Source: Mucilaginibacter rubeus
GTDB lineage: Bacteria > Bacteroidota > Bacteroidia > Sphingobacteriales > Sphingobacteriaceae
NCBI RefSeq assembly: GCF_014643835.1
Contig: NZ_BMKD01000002.1
Span: 62,001 to 126,000, forward strand
Direction: 5' to 3'
Length of the DNA: 64,000 nt
Shown: in pieces, positions 1 through 9,780 of the stretch
Position numbering within the stretch: position 1 is the stretch's first letter
Layout: each line of letters begins with the position of its first letter
The notes under the pieces: generated by a model
Database searches by the model: none
The model's input: only the letters and a program-made list of their open reading frames with translations
Told to the model about the DNA's origin: nothing
Position numbers and translations under genes: made by a program

Positions 1-40
1 ATATTGAAGGTGTTATATTTTGAATACCACAAGCGGATTA

Positions 41-3000
41 TTAAAGCTTAATTTCCCTACACCGGCCATCGTTAGATACAATCTTAACTTTCTGCACGTC
101 CGGGCTTATTTTCAGAAACCTTGCCGATTGTGATAAAAAAGACGAGCCGTAATAAAACTCCTGCTTGGTAACCGAACCATCTTTTGCAGATACTTCCGCA
201 TAGGCATCCTGCGGCCCGATCTTTATGGTTTTTCCCGGTGCGTTGAGCTTTAACAACTTCAAATTGCCGTTATGCTCGCTGGCCGCGAGGTAGTAACGGC
301 TATCGTTCCCCTTAAGTTTTACCAGGGCTTTCCCATCGCCGGGGAAACAGATCCCGCTTTGCAAAATCGTTAATGGCTTAAACCCTCCTTTACCATCACC
401 TTTTAAAAGCAATCCGTTTAAGGCATCGTACCGGCCTACCGAAACATTTGTACTGTAATCGTTCCCGTTTATGGCTACGTCTAAATTGCCATCACCGTCA
501 AAATCATCCACTACCATTCCGTTAATGGCAGAAACCTGCGCATAGTTTGGCAGAGGGTACATTTTAAATTTCCCGTTTCCTAAATTTTTGAGATAACATG
601 AAGTAAGCGTATTGGCTTTTAACCGCAAGGCATTTTTCAGTTGTTCAGGCGATAACAAATCCTGCAACGTTGCGTGGCCAAAGGATCTGTAATTAACAAA
701 CTTTTTTCGGAGACTGATCATTTGCTTAATAGCATCGTCGCGAACAAAAGATGGAAATTCACGTTTCACCCCGTCAGTGTCGGGGAGGAATAGGGATGGA
801 AAGGCATCAGTGGTTTTACGTTTATCAAAATCGCCTGCCGTGATATATACGGGCTCTTTATCGCTGGCTTTGAAAAAACTATTCTTTCCCAGGTTGCCAA
901 CAATATAGTCTATCTTACCGCAATGCCTGAAATCGCCGGCCGCGATGGAATTCCACCAGCCGATCTTATCAGCAATACCAGACGCTGCTGTGGAGTTAAC
1001 GAATTTGCCCCCAACGTTTTTGATAAACGTAATGGGCATCCATTCACCCGCTATAACAAGATCCGGCCAACCGTCATTATCATAATCTGTAACCAGGGCA
1101 TCACAGGTTAGCCCCAGATTTTTTAAGCAAGGGGCAACTGATGCCGTTACATCTGTAAATTGCAGCTTCCCGGGTTTACTGTCGTTTCGTAAAATAAAAC
1201 TGGATACCGGGTTGGGATAATGCCAGGGATCAACCCGACCGGTTACCAGCAAGTCGAGCTTGCCATCCTTATTATAATCGAACGCTCTGACACATAGCTT
1301 ACTTGTAAAATTACCGGGTAAGGCACCTTTTTGTTCGCTGAACCGCCCGCGGCCATCGTTAAGGTAGATGCGGTCTGCATAATTTTTTGAACCCGGCGCG
1401 CTTTCATATCCCCCGCTGGCCATATACAGATCTGGCTTCCCATCGCCATCGGCATCAAAGAACAATAAACTTTCATCCTTATAATTTGCACTGTCCGGTT
1501 TTACATCAATTAAATTTCGCTGATTAAATTTACCGTTAGCCTGCTGCAGGAAAACCTGAGCGGGAAATTTCGTGTTACCGCCAATAGCGATATCATCAAG
1601 CCCGTTGCCATCAATATCTTCGGCTGCAAGCGCCGGAGCGTACGCCGAAAATTTGTGAGGCAATAATTTCTGAATGGTAAAATCCGGAAAATCATCCTCC
1701 TTGTGCCTGTAACTAATACCTGCCGTGCCTGTAACTTCAGTAAACAGTGCCCCCCTGTTTTTTTGGGGTATAACCCAACTATAAGCCTGACGCGCATCAT
1801 TGATATTTACTTTCAGCGTTTGATTAGCGCTTACATTTTTTAATACCTGCTTATAATTATTCGACCATCTCACTACTACAGAATCGAGCTTATTGACTTT
1901 GCCGAGGCCAAAGTGCGCGATGTTTTGGATAGAAGATAAATATCCACGATAAGGATTGTTCTCGTATACCTGGTGTTGCTTGCCTGCATAATAGATATCT
2001 ACCCAGGCACCAATGCCATCCCTGTTAAAGTTGTTGCCATTCAATTTTACCTGCAAGTAATTTGATGGTTTGGAGGTAAGTGCGCGGCTATTGTTTTTAT
2101 AGATAAGAGCCTCGTCATTGATGTTATTGATCACCATATCCATTGCACCGTCACTGTTCAGATCAGCATAAGCGGCGCCGTTTGAAAAGGTCGGTAAATC
2201 CAATCCCCATTGGCTGGAAACATCACCAAAGTTTAGGTCGCCATTATTTTGAAAAGCATAATTATGGATCTTGACTGTAGGAATCTGGTCAATAACAGTT
2301 TTTTTTGAGGCTGTGGAATAAGGATTGTTTCGGTAAACGATAAAGTCATGATCAGTAACATCCTTCGGAAATCCATTGGTTACAATGATATCACGGTAAC
2401 CATCATTGTTGAAATCTGTTATCAAAGGCGTCCAGCTCCAGTCGGTCTCTGTAACTCCGCTCAAGAACCCGGTTTCACTGAATACGGAGTTCTTGATAGA
2501 ATCATTCTGCCCCAATCCCGGCCCCTGGTTTATCTGCAAGGTGTTACGTGCATATTGATATTGGTATGCATAATGATTAAATAACTCGTACGACTGGTAG
2601 CTTTCCGGCATCGACATCATTTTTTTCCGGTAATTATCCGGTGGTGACATGTCCAGTTCAAATACATCGGCCAAACCATCGTTATTTAAATCTTCGATGT
2701 CCTGCCCCATCGAGTTCATCGAGGTGTGCTTAAAGTATTCTTTAGATCTATTGGTGAATGTACCATCACCATTATTGATGTAGAGAATATTGGGCGATAT
2801 AAAATCGTCGGTAACATAAATGTCCTTCCAACCGTCTTTGTTTATATCCACAATAGTTGCCGCGTGCCCATAGCCTTCAATGGATATACCGGCTTTTTTG
2901 GATACATCGCTAAACACCGGGTGTTTAAGCTGGGCATCCCATTTGCTTTCATATAACCTCCCTGTACTCTTACCGCTGCCGTCCGCGATTATCGGGCGAA

Positions 3001-3613
3001 ACTGGTTTGCGTAATAGCCATCGCCGGGGCGGTTAACGGTAAGATACATGTCCAGCTTGCCATCATTATTGTAGTCAAAAAAGGTTGCCATGGTAGAATA
3101 TGCGTGTATATTTAGGCCATATTCTTTGCCTTCTTCCTTAAAGTGCGGTACCCCCTCTTTATCTGCCCCCTGGTTTATGTAAAGCAAATTTTGCCTTTTA
3201 ACGCTATCCTGTAGCAGCGAATTGCATACATAAATATCCTGCAAGCCATCATTATTAATATCAATAACGGCAACGCCTCTGCCCCATTTTCCTAAACCAT
3301 TAACGCCGGCTTTATCGGTGATATCATCGAACTTGAAGTCGCCACGGTTCAAGTACAGCTTGTTTGATACCATATTACCCGAAAAGTAAATATCCTGCAA
3401 GCCGTCGTTATTAAAATCACCTATACCAACTCCGCCACCATTGTAAACGTTGGCATTGTCAATCGGGTTGATAGAGTCGTTTTCGGTAATTAAATTATTG
3501 AAAGTAACGCCCGAATGCGAAGACGGTATCAATTCGAACAGTGTTGCTTTCTTTTTAGCACATGAAAAAAGAACAACACTAACGAGTAATAAAGCCGGGT
3601 AAAATTTCTTCAT
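41..3613 (-). CDS. FG-GAP/VCBS repeat lipoprotein with ASPIC/UnbV domain (CRTAC1-like)
   Basis: A 1190-residue exported protein. The N-terminus has a lipoprotein-type signal ending LFSCAKKK, so it is probably anchored to the outer membrane, facing the periplasm or the cell surface. Many FG-GAP/VCBS calcium-binding repeats of the form DxNNDGxxD (for example DFNNDGLQDIY, DYDNDGWPDLV) cover roughly residues 60-510 and 640-1130 and predict beta-propeller blades. Between them, about residues 520-610, lies an ASPIC/UnbV-like segment (GIGAWVDIYYAGKQHQVYENN...HFGLG). It follows susD by 108 bp on the same strand and is third in the susC-susD operon, so it may bind glycan at the surface. Family members often lie beside SusCD pairs, but their biochemical role is unknown. 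Domain call sure; function inferred. Confidence 0.9.
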   Translation of the reverse strand: MKKFYPALLLVSVVLFSCAKKKATLFELIPSSHSGVTFNNLITENDSINPIDNANVYNGGGVGIGDFNNDGLQDIYFSGNMVSNKLYLNRGDFKFDDITDKAGVNGLGKWGRGVAVIDINNDGLQDIYVCNSLLQDSVKRQNLLYINQGADKEGVPHFKEEGKEYGLNIHAYSTMATFFDYNNDGKLDMYLTVNRPGDGYYANQFRPIIADGSGKSTGRLYESKWDAQLKHPVFSDVSKKAGISIEGYGHAATIVDINKDGWKDIYVTDDFISPNILYINNGDGTFTNRSKEYFKHTSMNSMGQDIEDLNNDGLADVFELDMSPPDNYRKKMMSMPESYQSYELFNHYAYQYQYARNTLQINQGPGLGQNDSIKNSVFSETGFLSGVTETDWSWTPLITDFNNDGYRDIIVTNGFPKDVTDHDFIVYRNNPYSTASKKTVIDQIPTVKIHNYAFQNNGDLNFGDVSSQWGLDLPTFSNGAAYADLNSDGAMDMVINNINDEALIYKNNSRALTSKPSNYLQVKLNGNNFNRDGIGAWVDIYYAGKQHQVYENNPYRGYLSSIQNIAHFGLGKVNKLDSVVVRWSNNYKQVLKNVSANQTLKVNINDARQAYSWVIPQKNRGALFTEVTGTAGISYRHKEDDFPDFTIQKLLPHKFSAYAPALAAEDIDGNGLDDIAIGGNTKFPAQVFLQQANGKFNQRNLIDVKPDSANYKDESLLFFDADGDGKPDLYMASGGYESAPGSKNYADRIYLNDGRGRFSEQKGALPGNFTSKLCVRAFDYNKDGKLDLLVTGRVDPWHYPNPVSSFILRNDSKPGKLQFTDVTASVAPCLKNLGLTCDALVTDYDNDGWPDLVIAGEWMPITFIKNVGGKFVNSTAASGIADKIGWWNSIAAGDFRHCGKIDYIVGNLGKNSFFKASDKEPVYITAGDFDKRKTTDAFPSLFLPDTDGVKREFPSFVRDDAIKQMISLRKKFVNYRSFGHATLQDLLSPEQLKNALRLKANTLTSCYLKNLGNGKFKMYPLPNYAQVSAINGMVVDDFDGDGNLDVAINGNDYSTNVSVGRYDALNGLLLKGDGKGGFKPLTILQSGICFPGDGKALVKLKGNDSRYYLAASEHNGNLKLLKLNAPGKTIKIGPQDAYAEVSAKDGSVTKQEFYYGSSFLSQSARFLKISPDVQKVKIVSNDGRCREIKL

Positions 3614-3636
3614 TTATAAATTGGTTTATATGGAAA

Positions 3637-3663
3637 AGATAGGCTGCTATGCACAGCCTATCT
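3637..3663 (-). terminator. Hairpin between susD and the FG-GAP gene (attenuator-like)
   Basis: A perfect 10-bp inverted repeat (arm AGATAGGCTG, 7-nt loop) sits between the susD stop and the next gene. On the minus strand it is followed by a short T tract (TTTTCC). The U run is short, so it could be a partial terminator or a 3'-end stabiliser that lets susC-susD be expressed above the downstream gene. Confidence 0.6.
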
Positions 3664-3721
3664 CTTTTAACAAGTCCGAAACTCTATACTTTTTAACTGC
3701 TATATATAAGCAAGTTAAGTA

Positions 3722-5281
3722 TTAATAGCCAGGGTTTTGATGTCCGTTTACCTTAGGGTTATTATCCAGCTCGGCCTGAGGAATTGGCAATAGTTCATCT
3801 CTTCCTTTTCTGAAATATGGGAATGGGTCAGTGGTGAAGTATTGCTTTTTCCTCCAGCGAAGGATGTCGATATTTCGTATTTCTTCGCAACCCATTTCTA
3901 CCATTTTTTCGTGCATGATGGCTTTTACCACATCAGCTTTTGACGCTACAGGAAATTGCGCTGTTGGATAAAGAGGCATAGCAACATCCGCACGTGCACG
4001 AACCATATTGAGGTAGTTAATTGCTGCAGGAATATTACCCAGCTCATTTTCACATTCGGCCAGCATCAATAAAACCTCGGCATAACGGATAATGCGTTGA
4101 TTATTGCCGCCCGGGTGGAAACCCGCTGCCGGCAAACCTTCCTTGTAGATGATCATGAACTTACGAAAACTGATCTTTTTGGTTACGCCGTTCATCACTG
4201 ACGAGTTGCCGTTCTGGTCGCCGTCTGTTAGCACCGACGCACCTTTATTATAAGTGTCGCCCGATTGGTAACAGGTGTAGTGAAAACGGGGATCAGATTT
4301 GGCCGCGCCGGTAGCAGTGTTCTCAAATTCGTTAATCAATTTGTTTGACGGAATAAGATTTCTCCATGCTATGGGGTTGTATTCCTGGTTACGTACGGTA
4401 GACTGCGCTTCAGTAGGACTGTCACCGCCCCAGTTAAATCCGCCGTCGCCTTTGTCAACAAAAACGATCTCGAAGATGGATTCGCTATTGAATTCGGTCT
4501 CCTCCTCAAAGTTGTCGAGGTACCTGGCAGTAAGGGTATAGCCGTTTGCTCCGGTTGTAGGGATCTTTAAAAGCGCAGCTTTAGCACCGGCATAATCACC
4601 GGTTTGCATTAATACGCGGCCCAGCATAGCATTTGCCGCAGAAGCGGTTGCCCGGCCTTTATCGGTACCGGTTTTTTCAGGAAGAACGGCTGCTGCATCC
4701 TGAAGATCTTTAACAATTAAGGCATAAACCTCTGCTTCGGATGAGCGTGGCTGAAAATCGCCAACTGCCTTAGCAGGCGTTGTATAAACCGGCACCCCTC
4801 CCCATTGTGAAACCAGGTCGAAATAAGCCCAGGCGCGCAAAAACTTAGCCTCGCCAACCAACCGGTCACGCAGGGCCGTGTTATCAGTTACATTAGGCCC
4901 ATTCGCAATAACTACATTCGCCCTGAAAATAGTTGTGTACCAGGTATTCCAAACAGAGTTCATCACCGAGTTGGCAGGATCAACATTACCGTTAAGCATC
5001 TGTCCCCTTGGGGCTTCAAGCTGCCCGCCGCCGCTTGCAACTTCATCACTTCTGAGGTCGTGAATAAAAAACCACTCCCTTGATACCAGCCCCAGGCTAT
5101 GTATGGCAACATAAATAGCGTTTACCCCCTTGGTTAACTGATCGCTGGTTTTGTAGTATTGGTTCGTTGTTACATTATTAGGGTCGCTGGTGTCAAGGGA
5201 CCCTTTTTTGCAGGAGTTAACCGTTGCCGTTACCATAATAGCTGTAAGGGCCGACCATATGTATATTTTCTTCGTTTTCAT
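3722..5281 (-). CDS. SusD/RagB family outer-membrane glycan-binding lipoprotein
   Basis: A 519-residue SusD-family protein. The signal ends VNSCKKGSLDTSDP, a lipobox with Cys near residue 24 followed by the usual short acidic linker. The N-terminal helical region contains LRDRLVGEAKFLRAWAYFDLVSQWGGVPVYT, interrupted by TPR-like helices, which is the SusD signature. The C-terminal part has the RYAEVLLMLAECENELGN and MVEMGCEEIRNIDILRW segments and ends with NPGY, all typical. It lies 24 bp after susC in the same operon. Known role: it forms the lid of the SusC barrel and captures oligosaccharides at the surface. The gene neighbourhood suggests xylo-oligosaccharides, but the substrate cannot be read from this protein alone. 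Confidence 0.96.
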   Translation of the reverse strand: MKTKKIYIWSALTAIMVTATVNSCKKGSLDTSDPNNVTTNQYYKTSDQLTKGVNAIYVAIHSLGLVSREWFFIHDLRSDEVASGGGQLEAPRGQMLNGNVDPANSVMNSVWNTWYTTIFRANVVIANGPNVTDNTALRDRLVGEAKFLRAWAYFDLVSQWGGVPVYTTPAKAVGDFQPRSSEAEVYALIVKDLQDAAAVLPEKTGTDKGRATASAANAMLGRVLMQTGDYAGAKAALLKIPTTGANGYTLTARYLDNFEEETEFNSESIFEIVFVDKGDGGFNWGGDSPTEAQSTVRNQEYNPIAWRNLIPSNKLINEFENTATGAAKSDPRFHYTCYQSGDTYNKGASVLTDGDQNGNSSVMNGVTKKISFRKFMIIYKEGLPAAGFHPGGNNQRIIRYAEVLLMLAECENELGNIPAAINYLNMVRARADVAMPLYPTAQFPVASKADVVKAIMHEKMVEMGCEEIRNIDILRWRKKQYFTTDPFPYFRKGRDELLPIPQAELDNNPKVNGHQNPGY

Positions 5282-5305
5282 TGCTGTATCTTTTTAAATT
5301 AATCA

Positions 5306-8300
5306 TTAAAAGGTCGCCTGTAAACCTAGCTGAACTGTTCTTGGCTGCGGATACTGGCCGTAATCAATACCGTTGGTAAGGGTACCATTACGAGAGCCGA
5401 TTTCGGGATCAAGACCTTTATATTTAGTAAATGTTAAAAGATTGGTTGATGCCACGTAAATCCTGAGCCTGTTCAACGCGTTGTCTGTTTTTGACTTTAA
5501 CCATGAGGTTGGGAAATTATAGCCTATCTGCATATTTTTAACCCGCAGGTATGAGCCGCTTTCAATCCACCTGGTTGAAGGCCTTTTGTTGCCGTTCGGA
5601 TCACCTGAAATGGCGCGCGGGATATTTGTGTTGGTATTTGTAGGTGTCCATGCCTTTAACACATTGGTACCGGCATTGAAAAGCCTTGGCATGCCTTCGA
5701 GGATAATCCTTTCGCCATTAAATATCTTGTTGCCATAAACGCCCTGGAAAAACACTATCGCGTCGAAATTTTTATAGGAAGCGCTGTAGTTTAACGAGTA
5801 GGTGAATTTTGGCAGATAGCTACCAATAAAAGTGCGGTCAGCATCAGTGATAACACCATCGTGGTTTATATCCCTGAACTTGATATCGCCGGGAGCGGCA
5901 TTCGTTTGCTTTGCTGAATTAGCAACTTCACCGGCGTTTTGGAATATCCCATCTGCAATATAGCCAAAGAATGATTGAACCGGCTGCCCAACTGCTGTTT
6001 TGGTTATAGGATCACCACCGCCATAATCCGCGTCGCCGCCGGCGGTAATGGAAGCATTGGCGGTACTAAGCGTTAAAACCTTGTTTCTGTTGAGGGAAAA
6101 ATTTCCGGTAATATCATATTTAAATTCGCCGTGTGTTTTATGATAACCTAAACTAACTTCAAAACCGCGGTTACGCATTGAACCCACGTTAGCTAAGGTC
6201 CCGGTACCGTTAAAACCGAGGCTGGGCGAGGTAGGTACTGTTAATAGAAGATTATCGGTTTTCCTGGTATAAACCTCGGCAGATAATGTAAAGACATCCT
6301 GGAACAAGCCCAGATCTAAACCAATGTTGGTTTGTTTAGTTGTTTCCCATGACAAATTGAGGTTACTTAAACCACTGTAAAACGAAGCATTTCCAAGATC
6401 GGCCAGTGAACCGTTGAACGGATAGGTAGCTATGTTAGATGATATCGGTTGCAAATAAGGATAATTGCCCAATACGGTGCCATTGATACCTGTTACACCA
6501 TAACCGGCCCTCAGCTTTAATGACGAAACCGACTTGAGCGACTTCATGAAATCTTCCTGGTCTACCTTCCAGCCTAATGACGCGGCAGGGAAACTTTCAT
6601 GTTTATGCCCCGGCGCAAATACAGATAAACCGTCGCGACGTATAGAGCCTGATATCAGATATTTGCCTTCAAAATCATAACCCAAACGGGCTACTTCTGA
6701 AACGAGGAGATTGGTGCCGTAGGTATAATTAGTGAAAAGATTAGTCGCGCCATTTAGTGTCCTTACCGTATTGGTATTTTGGTTACCCGAAGAAACCTGA
6801 TTGTCGCCGCGTGAGCTTTGGGCCTCGTAAACTAAAACGGCATTAACATGGTGCTTGTTGCCGAACGTTTTATCGAAAGTAAGCTGCTGCGAGTACAGTT
6901 GCGTGGTGCTGGTGCCCCTGGTGTAATTAATAACCGCGGTTGGCGATTGAGAGGTACCACCGTCATTATAAATAGGCGTGTAAGTATTATTCATGTTGCT
7001 GCCATAATCAATACCATAAATTGATTTAAAGTTAAGCCATGAAGTAAACTTCAGCGTAGCGTAAGCATTACCGTGGATAGTATAACCGTGATTGGTATTA
7101 TCAATCAGTTTGGCTGCCTCAATCGGATTGGTCGGGTCCGAGCCATCGAAACTATTTTGTGGCCCCATAAACCCGCCGGCGTTATTTGGATTGTAGATTG
7201 GCAGATATGGCTGCATCCTCACCACATTTGTTATGGCAGACCGGTTACCCGCATCTACGCCGTAACGCTGATGATTGATGATGGCATTGAATGTTTCGCC
7301 AAACGACAGGATTTTACTGATCGTATGATCGGCGTTAACCCGAATTGCCTTGTGGTAGGCACTCAAGCCCTGGGCGATACCCTGCTGATCGAAGTAATTT
7401 GCCGAAGTATAAAAGCGGGTCACCGCGTTGCCACCGCTCAATGCCACATTGTGCTGCTGGATAGGAGCATTACTCCTGAAATACGCGTCCTGCCAGTTGG
7501 TATTTGTTTGAGCAAAGGTTTGGGAACTACCCGCATAAATTGGTTTGTTAAAGTTTTCTGGCAGCAGGCGCGGCGGTATGGCTATAACAGGAGTGGCTGA
7601 ACCGTTAAGAGCGCGCTCATATTGCAAGTATTGCTGGGTATTAAGCAGGTCATACTTTTTGATTACATTTTGTATGCCATAGTATGAGTCGATAGTTATC
7701 TCTGTGCGGCTATTGTTGCTCCCCTTTTTAGTGGTTATAATAATAACACCATTTGTACCCCTGGAACCATAGATCGCCGCAGCACTCGCATCCTTCAACA
7801 CGTCGATACTTTGAATATCCTTAATATCAACGCCTGTGAGGCTGCCCGGATATCCATCAACGATGTATAAAGGATCAGATCCGAAATTCACAGAGCTAAT
7901 ACCACGCAATGAAATAATAGCCCCGGTTCCCGGACCGCCGTTATTGGTAACAGTAAGACCAGCTATACGGCCTTGCAAAGCTTCAATGCCACCCACAGGC
8001 AGAGAGGCAAGAGTTTTGCCGCTAACCGATGAAACCGCTCCCGTTACCTTAGCACGTTTTTGCGATCCGTAACCAACCACAACAACCTCTTCCAGGTTCT
8101 TGGTATCTTTTTTCATTTGCACCTTTAGCTCGGCAGCGCTGGTAACCGTTATCTCTTGCTGTGCAAAACCAATTAATTTGAAAACGAGCACGGCTGAATT
8201 TCCGGGCACTGCTATTTTGAAGTTACCGCCGGCATCAGTAGTTACGCCTTGTGTTGTGCCTTTTATGGAAACCGCTACGCCGGGCAGGGGTTGGTTATCG

Positions 8301-8503
8301 TCATCAGTAACTTTGCCCGAAACGTTGAATGCAGGCTTCATTTTCAAAGCGCCATTTTTGTTAATGGTAATGCCATTCAATGAACCTGCTGAACCACGAT
8401 TATGTGCAATTGACACCGATGGCATTGCGAGCGCGCATCCGGTTAAGATGAGCGTAGCGTAACGCCATTTGTTATTATAAATTTTTTGTAAAGAATACTT
8501 CAT
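5306..8503 (-). CDS. SusC/RagA family TonB-linked outer-membrane transporter
   Basis: A 1065-residue TonB-dependent oligosaccharide importer. After a long signal region (to about residue 33) come a CarboxypepD_reg-like domain (about 58-140, VSGKVTDDDNQPLPGVAVSIKGTTQGVTTD split over two motifs), the TonB-box-like linker LEEVVVVGYGSQKR, and a plug (about 150-265) with LRGISS, DPLYIVDGYPG and DVLKDASAAAIYGSRG motifs. The rest is the 22-strand barrel ending in aromatic-rich VQLGLQATF. It is first in an operon with susD and the FG-GAP gene. Length fits the SusC family. The upstream 1.28-kb divergent gap presumably holds its promoter. Xylan-derived oligosaccharides are the likely cargo by neighbourhood. 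Confidence 0.96.
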   Translation of the reverse strand: MKYSLQKIYNNKWRYATLILTGCALAMPSVSIAHNRGSAGSLNGITINKNGALKMKPAFNVSGKVTDDDNQPLPGVAVSIKGTTQGVTTDAGGNFKIAVPGNSAVLVFKLIGFAQQEITVTSAAELKVQMKKDTKNLEEVVVVGYGSQKRAKVTGAVSSVSGKTLASLPVGGIEALQGRIAGLTVTNNGGPGTGAIISLRGISSVNFGSDPLYIVDGYPGSLTGVDIKDIQSIDVLKDASAAAIYGSRGTNGVIIITTKKGSNNSRTEITIDSYYGIQNVIKKYDLLNTQQYLQYERALNGSATPVIAIPPRLLPENFNKPIYAGSSQTFAQTNTNWQDAYFRSNAPIQQHNVALSGGNAVTRFYTSANYFDQQGIAQGLSAYHKAIRVNADHTISKILSFGETFNAIINHQRYGVDAGNRSAITNVVRMQPYLPIYNPNNAGGFMGPQNSFDGSDPTNPIEAAKLIDNTNHGYTIHGNAYATLKFTSWLNFKSIYGIDYGSNMNNTYTPIYNDGGTSQSPTAVINYTRGTSTTQLYSQQLTFDKTFGNKHHVNAVLVYEAQSSRGDNQVSSGNQNTNTVRTLNGATNLFTNYTYGTNLLVSEVARLGYDFEGKYLISGSIRRDGLSVFAPGHKHESFPAASLGWKVDQEDFMKSLKSVSSLKLRAGYGVTGINGTVLGNYPYLQPISSNIATYPFNGSLADLGNASFYSGLSNLNLSWETTKQTNIGLDLGLFQDVFTLSAEVYTRKTDNLLLTVPTSPSLGFNGTGTLANVGSMRNRGFEVSLGYHKTHGEFKYDITGNFSLNRNKVLTLSTANASITAGGDADYGGGDPITKTAVGQPVQSFFGYIADGIFQNAGEVANSAKQTNAAPGDIKFRDINHDGVITDADRTFIGSYLPKFTYSLNYSASYKNFDAIVFFQGVYGNKIFNGERIILEGMPRLFNAGTNVLKAWTPTNTNTNIPRAISGDPNGNKRPSTRWIESGSYLRVKNMQIGYNFPTSWLKSKTDNALNRLRIYVASTNLLTFTKYKGLDPEIGSRNGTLTNGIDYGQYPQPRTVQLGLQATF

Positions 8504-9342
8504 GTTATTAAGGTTTAAAATTTTCGATTCGATTAAGGAAACGTTGACGTGATTTGCTCTCGGGGCAACATTTACCGATATCGTTTAAGCTGTAAATGCC
8601 TAAAATTATCCTGGCCTTACCTAATGGTAACTACCGGATTTAAATGAACGACGAAACCTATCCGTTAGCTGTTCCGTACTTATCCAGGATCTGAAAATCT
8701 CTTTTTTGTCTTTCCATAATTTTTCTTGTTAGTTAATTGATTGATAATTGATATGTAGGTGTTATTAGTTTTCAATTTCAAACAGTATCCCACGCCGAAC
8801 CGGACAGCAAACGACAAATGCCACGAATGCTCCATTATTGGTCAACATGTTTATAATTGGTAATCTGTACGTTGTAATGCCAACAGTACTTATTGTTACA
8901 TCCTGCAAAAAGCAGGTTGTAATAACAGGGGTAAAATTATCTTTCGCGGTTGGGCAGGTAGCGCAGTATTTATCTTAATCTTACAACATTTGTTTAAGCA
9001 AGTTCCCTACAACAAGGTTTTCTTTCCATGTTAAAACAGTTTTCCCGCATGATATATGACGTGCCTCAATGTAGATTTTTGAGACCGATAAAAATTACAA
9101 ATAACTGATTTTAAGCTATTTAAATACAAAACAAAAATCAAAACGAGTTGAACACTGGTGATTTTCTTTACCAGAAACTGGCACTGGTTTGTTAATTTGA
9201 AGGCAAAAATACCGCCAACAACAATCGATTGCGAAACTTGCCCGAAACACGGTATTTAGGTATTGTTAAAACAATAAATCTTATTGATTTATAGCTATAG
9301 AAATAATAAATATTTTTAGCATACCTGCTTACAGGAAACAAA

Positions 9343-9367
9343 TAAGGACAGCCTCGCGCTGTCCTTA
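9343..9367 (-). terminator. Orphan hairpin with minus-strand U-rich tail
   Basis: A 10-bp perfect stem (arm TAAGGACAGC, 5-nt loop CTCGC). Read on the minus strand it is followed by TTTGTTTCC, resembling an intrinsic terminator, although no minus-strand gene lies upstream. It may end a small RNA. Confidence 0.5.
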
Positions 9368-9664
9368 CAACCAATTTTAAAAAAAGAAAAGTAATAAAGG
9401 TGAGGTATTATATCTTGTAAGTATGTGATAAAGTATTTGCGCGTTAACGCAAATGCTACAAATAATTATTGATCATATCAGTAAACTTTGTTAAGGTTAT
9501 GTAGTCCAGGATTAGTACACCTCAAGCAATCAAATGTATTAAGGATGGTAAACTTTAAATGACACACATGTTGAAAAGGTTAACACATTGGTTTACTAAA
9601 CGCACAATCGCTCCCCCATTCCTAACTTATTGCTGTTCTTTGTAGACTATTGCAAAATGCCCTA

Positions 9665-9695
9665 AACAATTGTTATAGCACTTTCAACAATTGTT
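9665..9695. promoter_or_regulatory. Two AACAATTGTT decamers, 21-bp phased (candidate activator site)
   Basis: Identical 10-bp palindromes begin at 9665 and 9686, exactly two helical turns apart. They lie just upstream of a possible -7 element TATTTTTA at 9721-9728 and about 85-115 bp before the esterase start. AraC-type dimers commonly contact same-face sites about 21 bp apart, so the hybrid regulator encoded at 10712-14896 is a natural candidate binder. This is inference. Confidence 0.45.
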
Positions 9696-9780
9696 GTAAT
9701 AGTATGATTATGGGTTAGCCTATTTTTATCAGCAAGCCGGCCGGCAATTTTGACTGCCGCGAAACCTAAAAGAACATCAA

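Larger units (their letters stand above)
8504..9780. other. 1.28-kb divergent intergenic region between susC and the esterase gene
   Basis: No convincing gene. It holds the divergent promoters. Visible elements are a hairpin at 8896-8922 (TTACA-T-CCTGC, A5 loop, mirrored), an orphan terminator-like hairpin at 9343-9367, a CAAATGTA element at 9531-9538 (minus-strand TAnnTTTG), and two AACAATTGTT decamers 21 bp apart at 9665 and 9686. A 60-codon minus-strand frame at 9192-9374 overlaps the hairpin and looks non-coding. Confidence 0.7.

Noticed and set aside
7073-7600. 175-codon plus-strand frame opposite susC
   Set aside because: It lies wholly inside the SusC gene on the other strand; no domain or signal, a usual shadow of a long gene.
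9192-9374. 60-codon minus-strand frame in the susC/esterase gap
   Set aside because: It overlaps a hairpin and has no recognisable protein features; composition looks non-coding.
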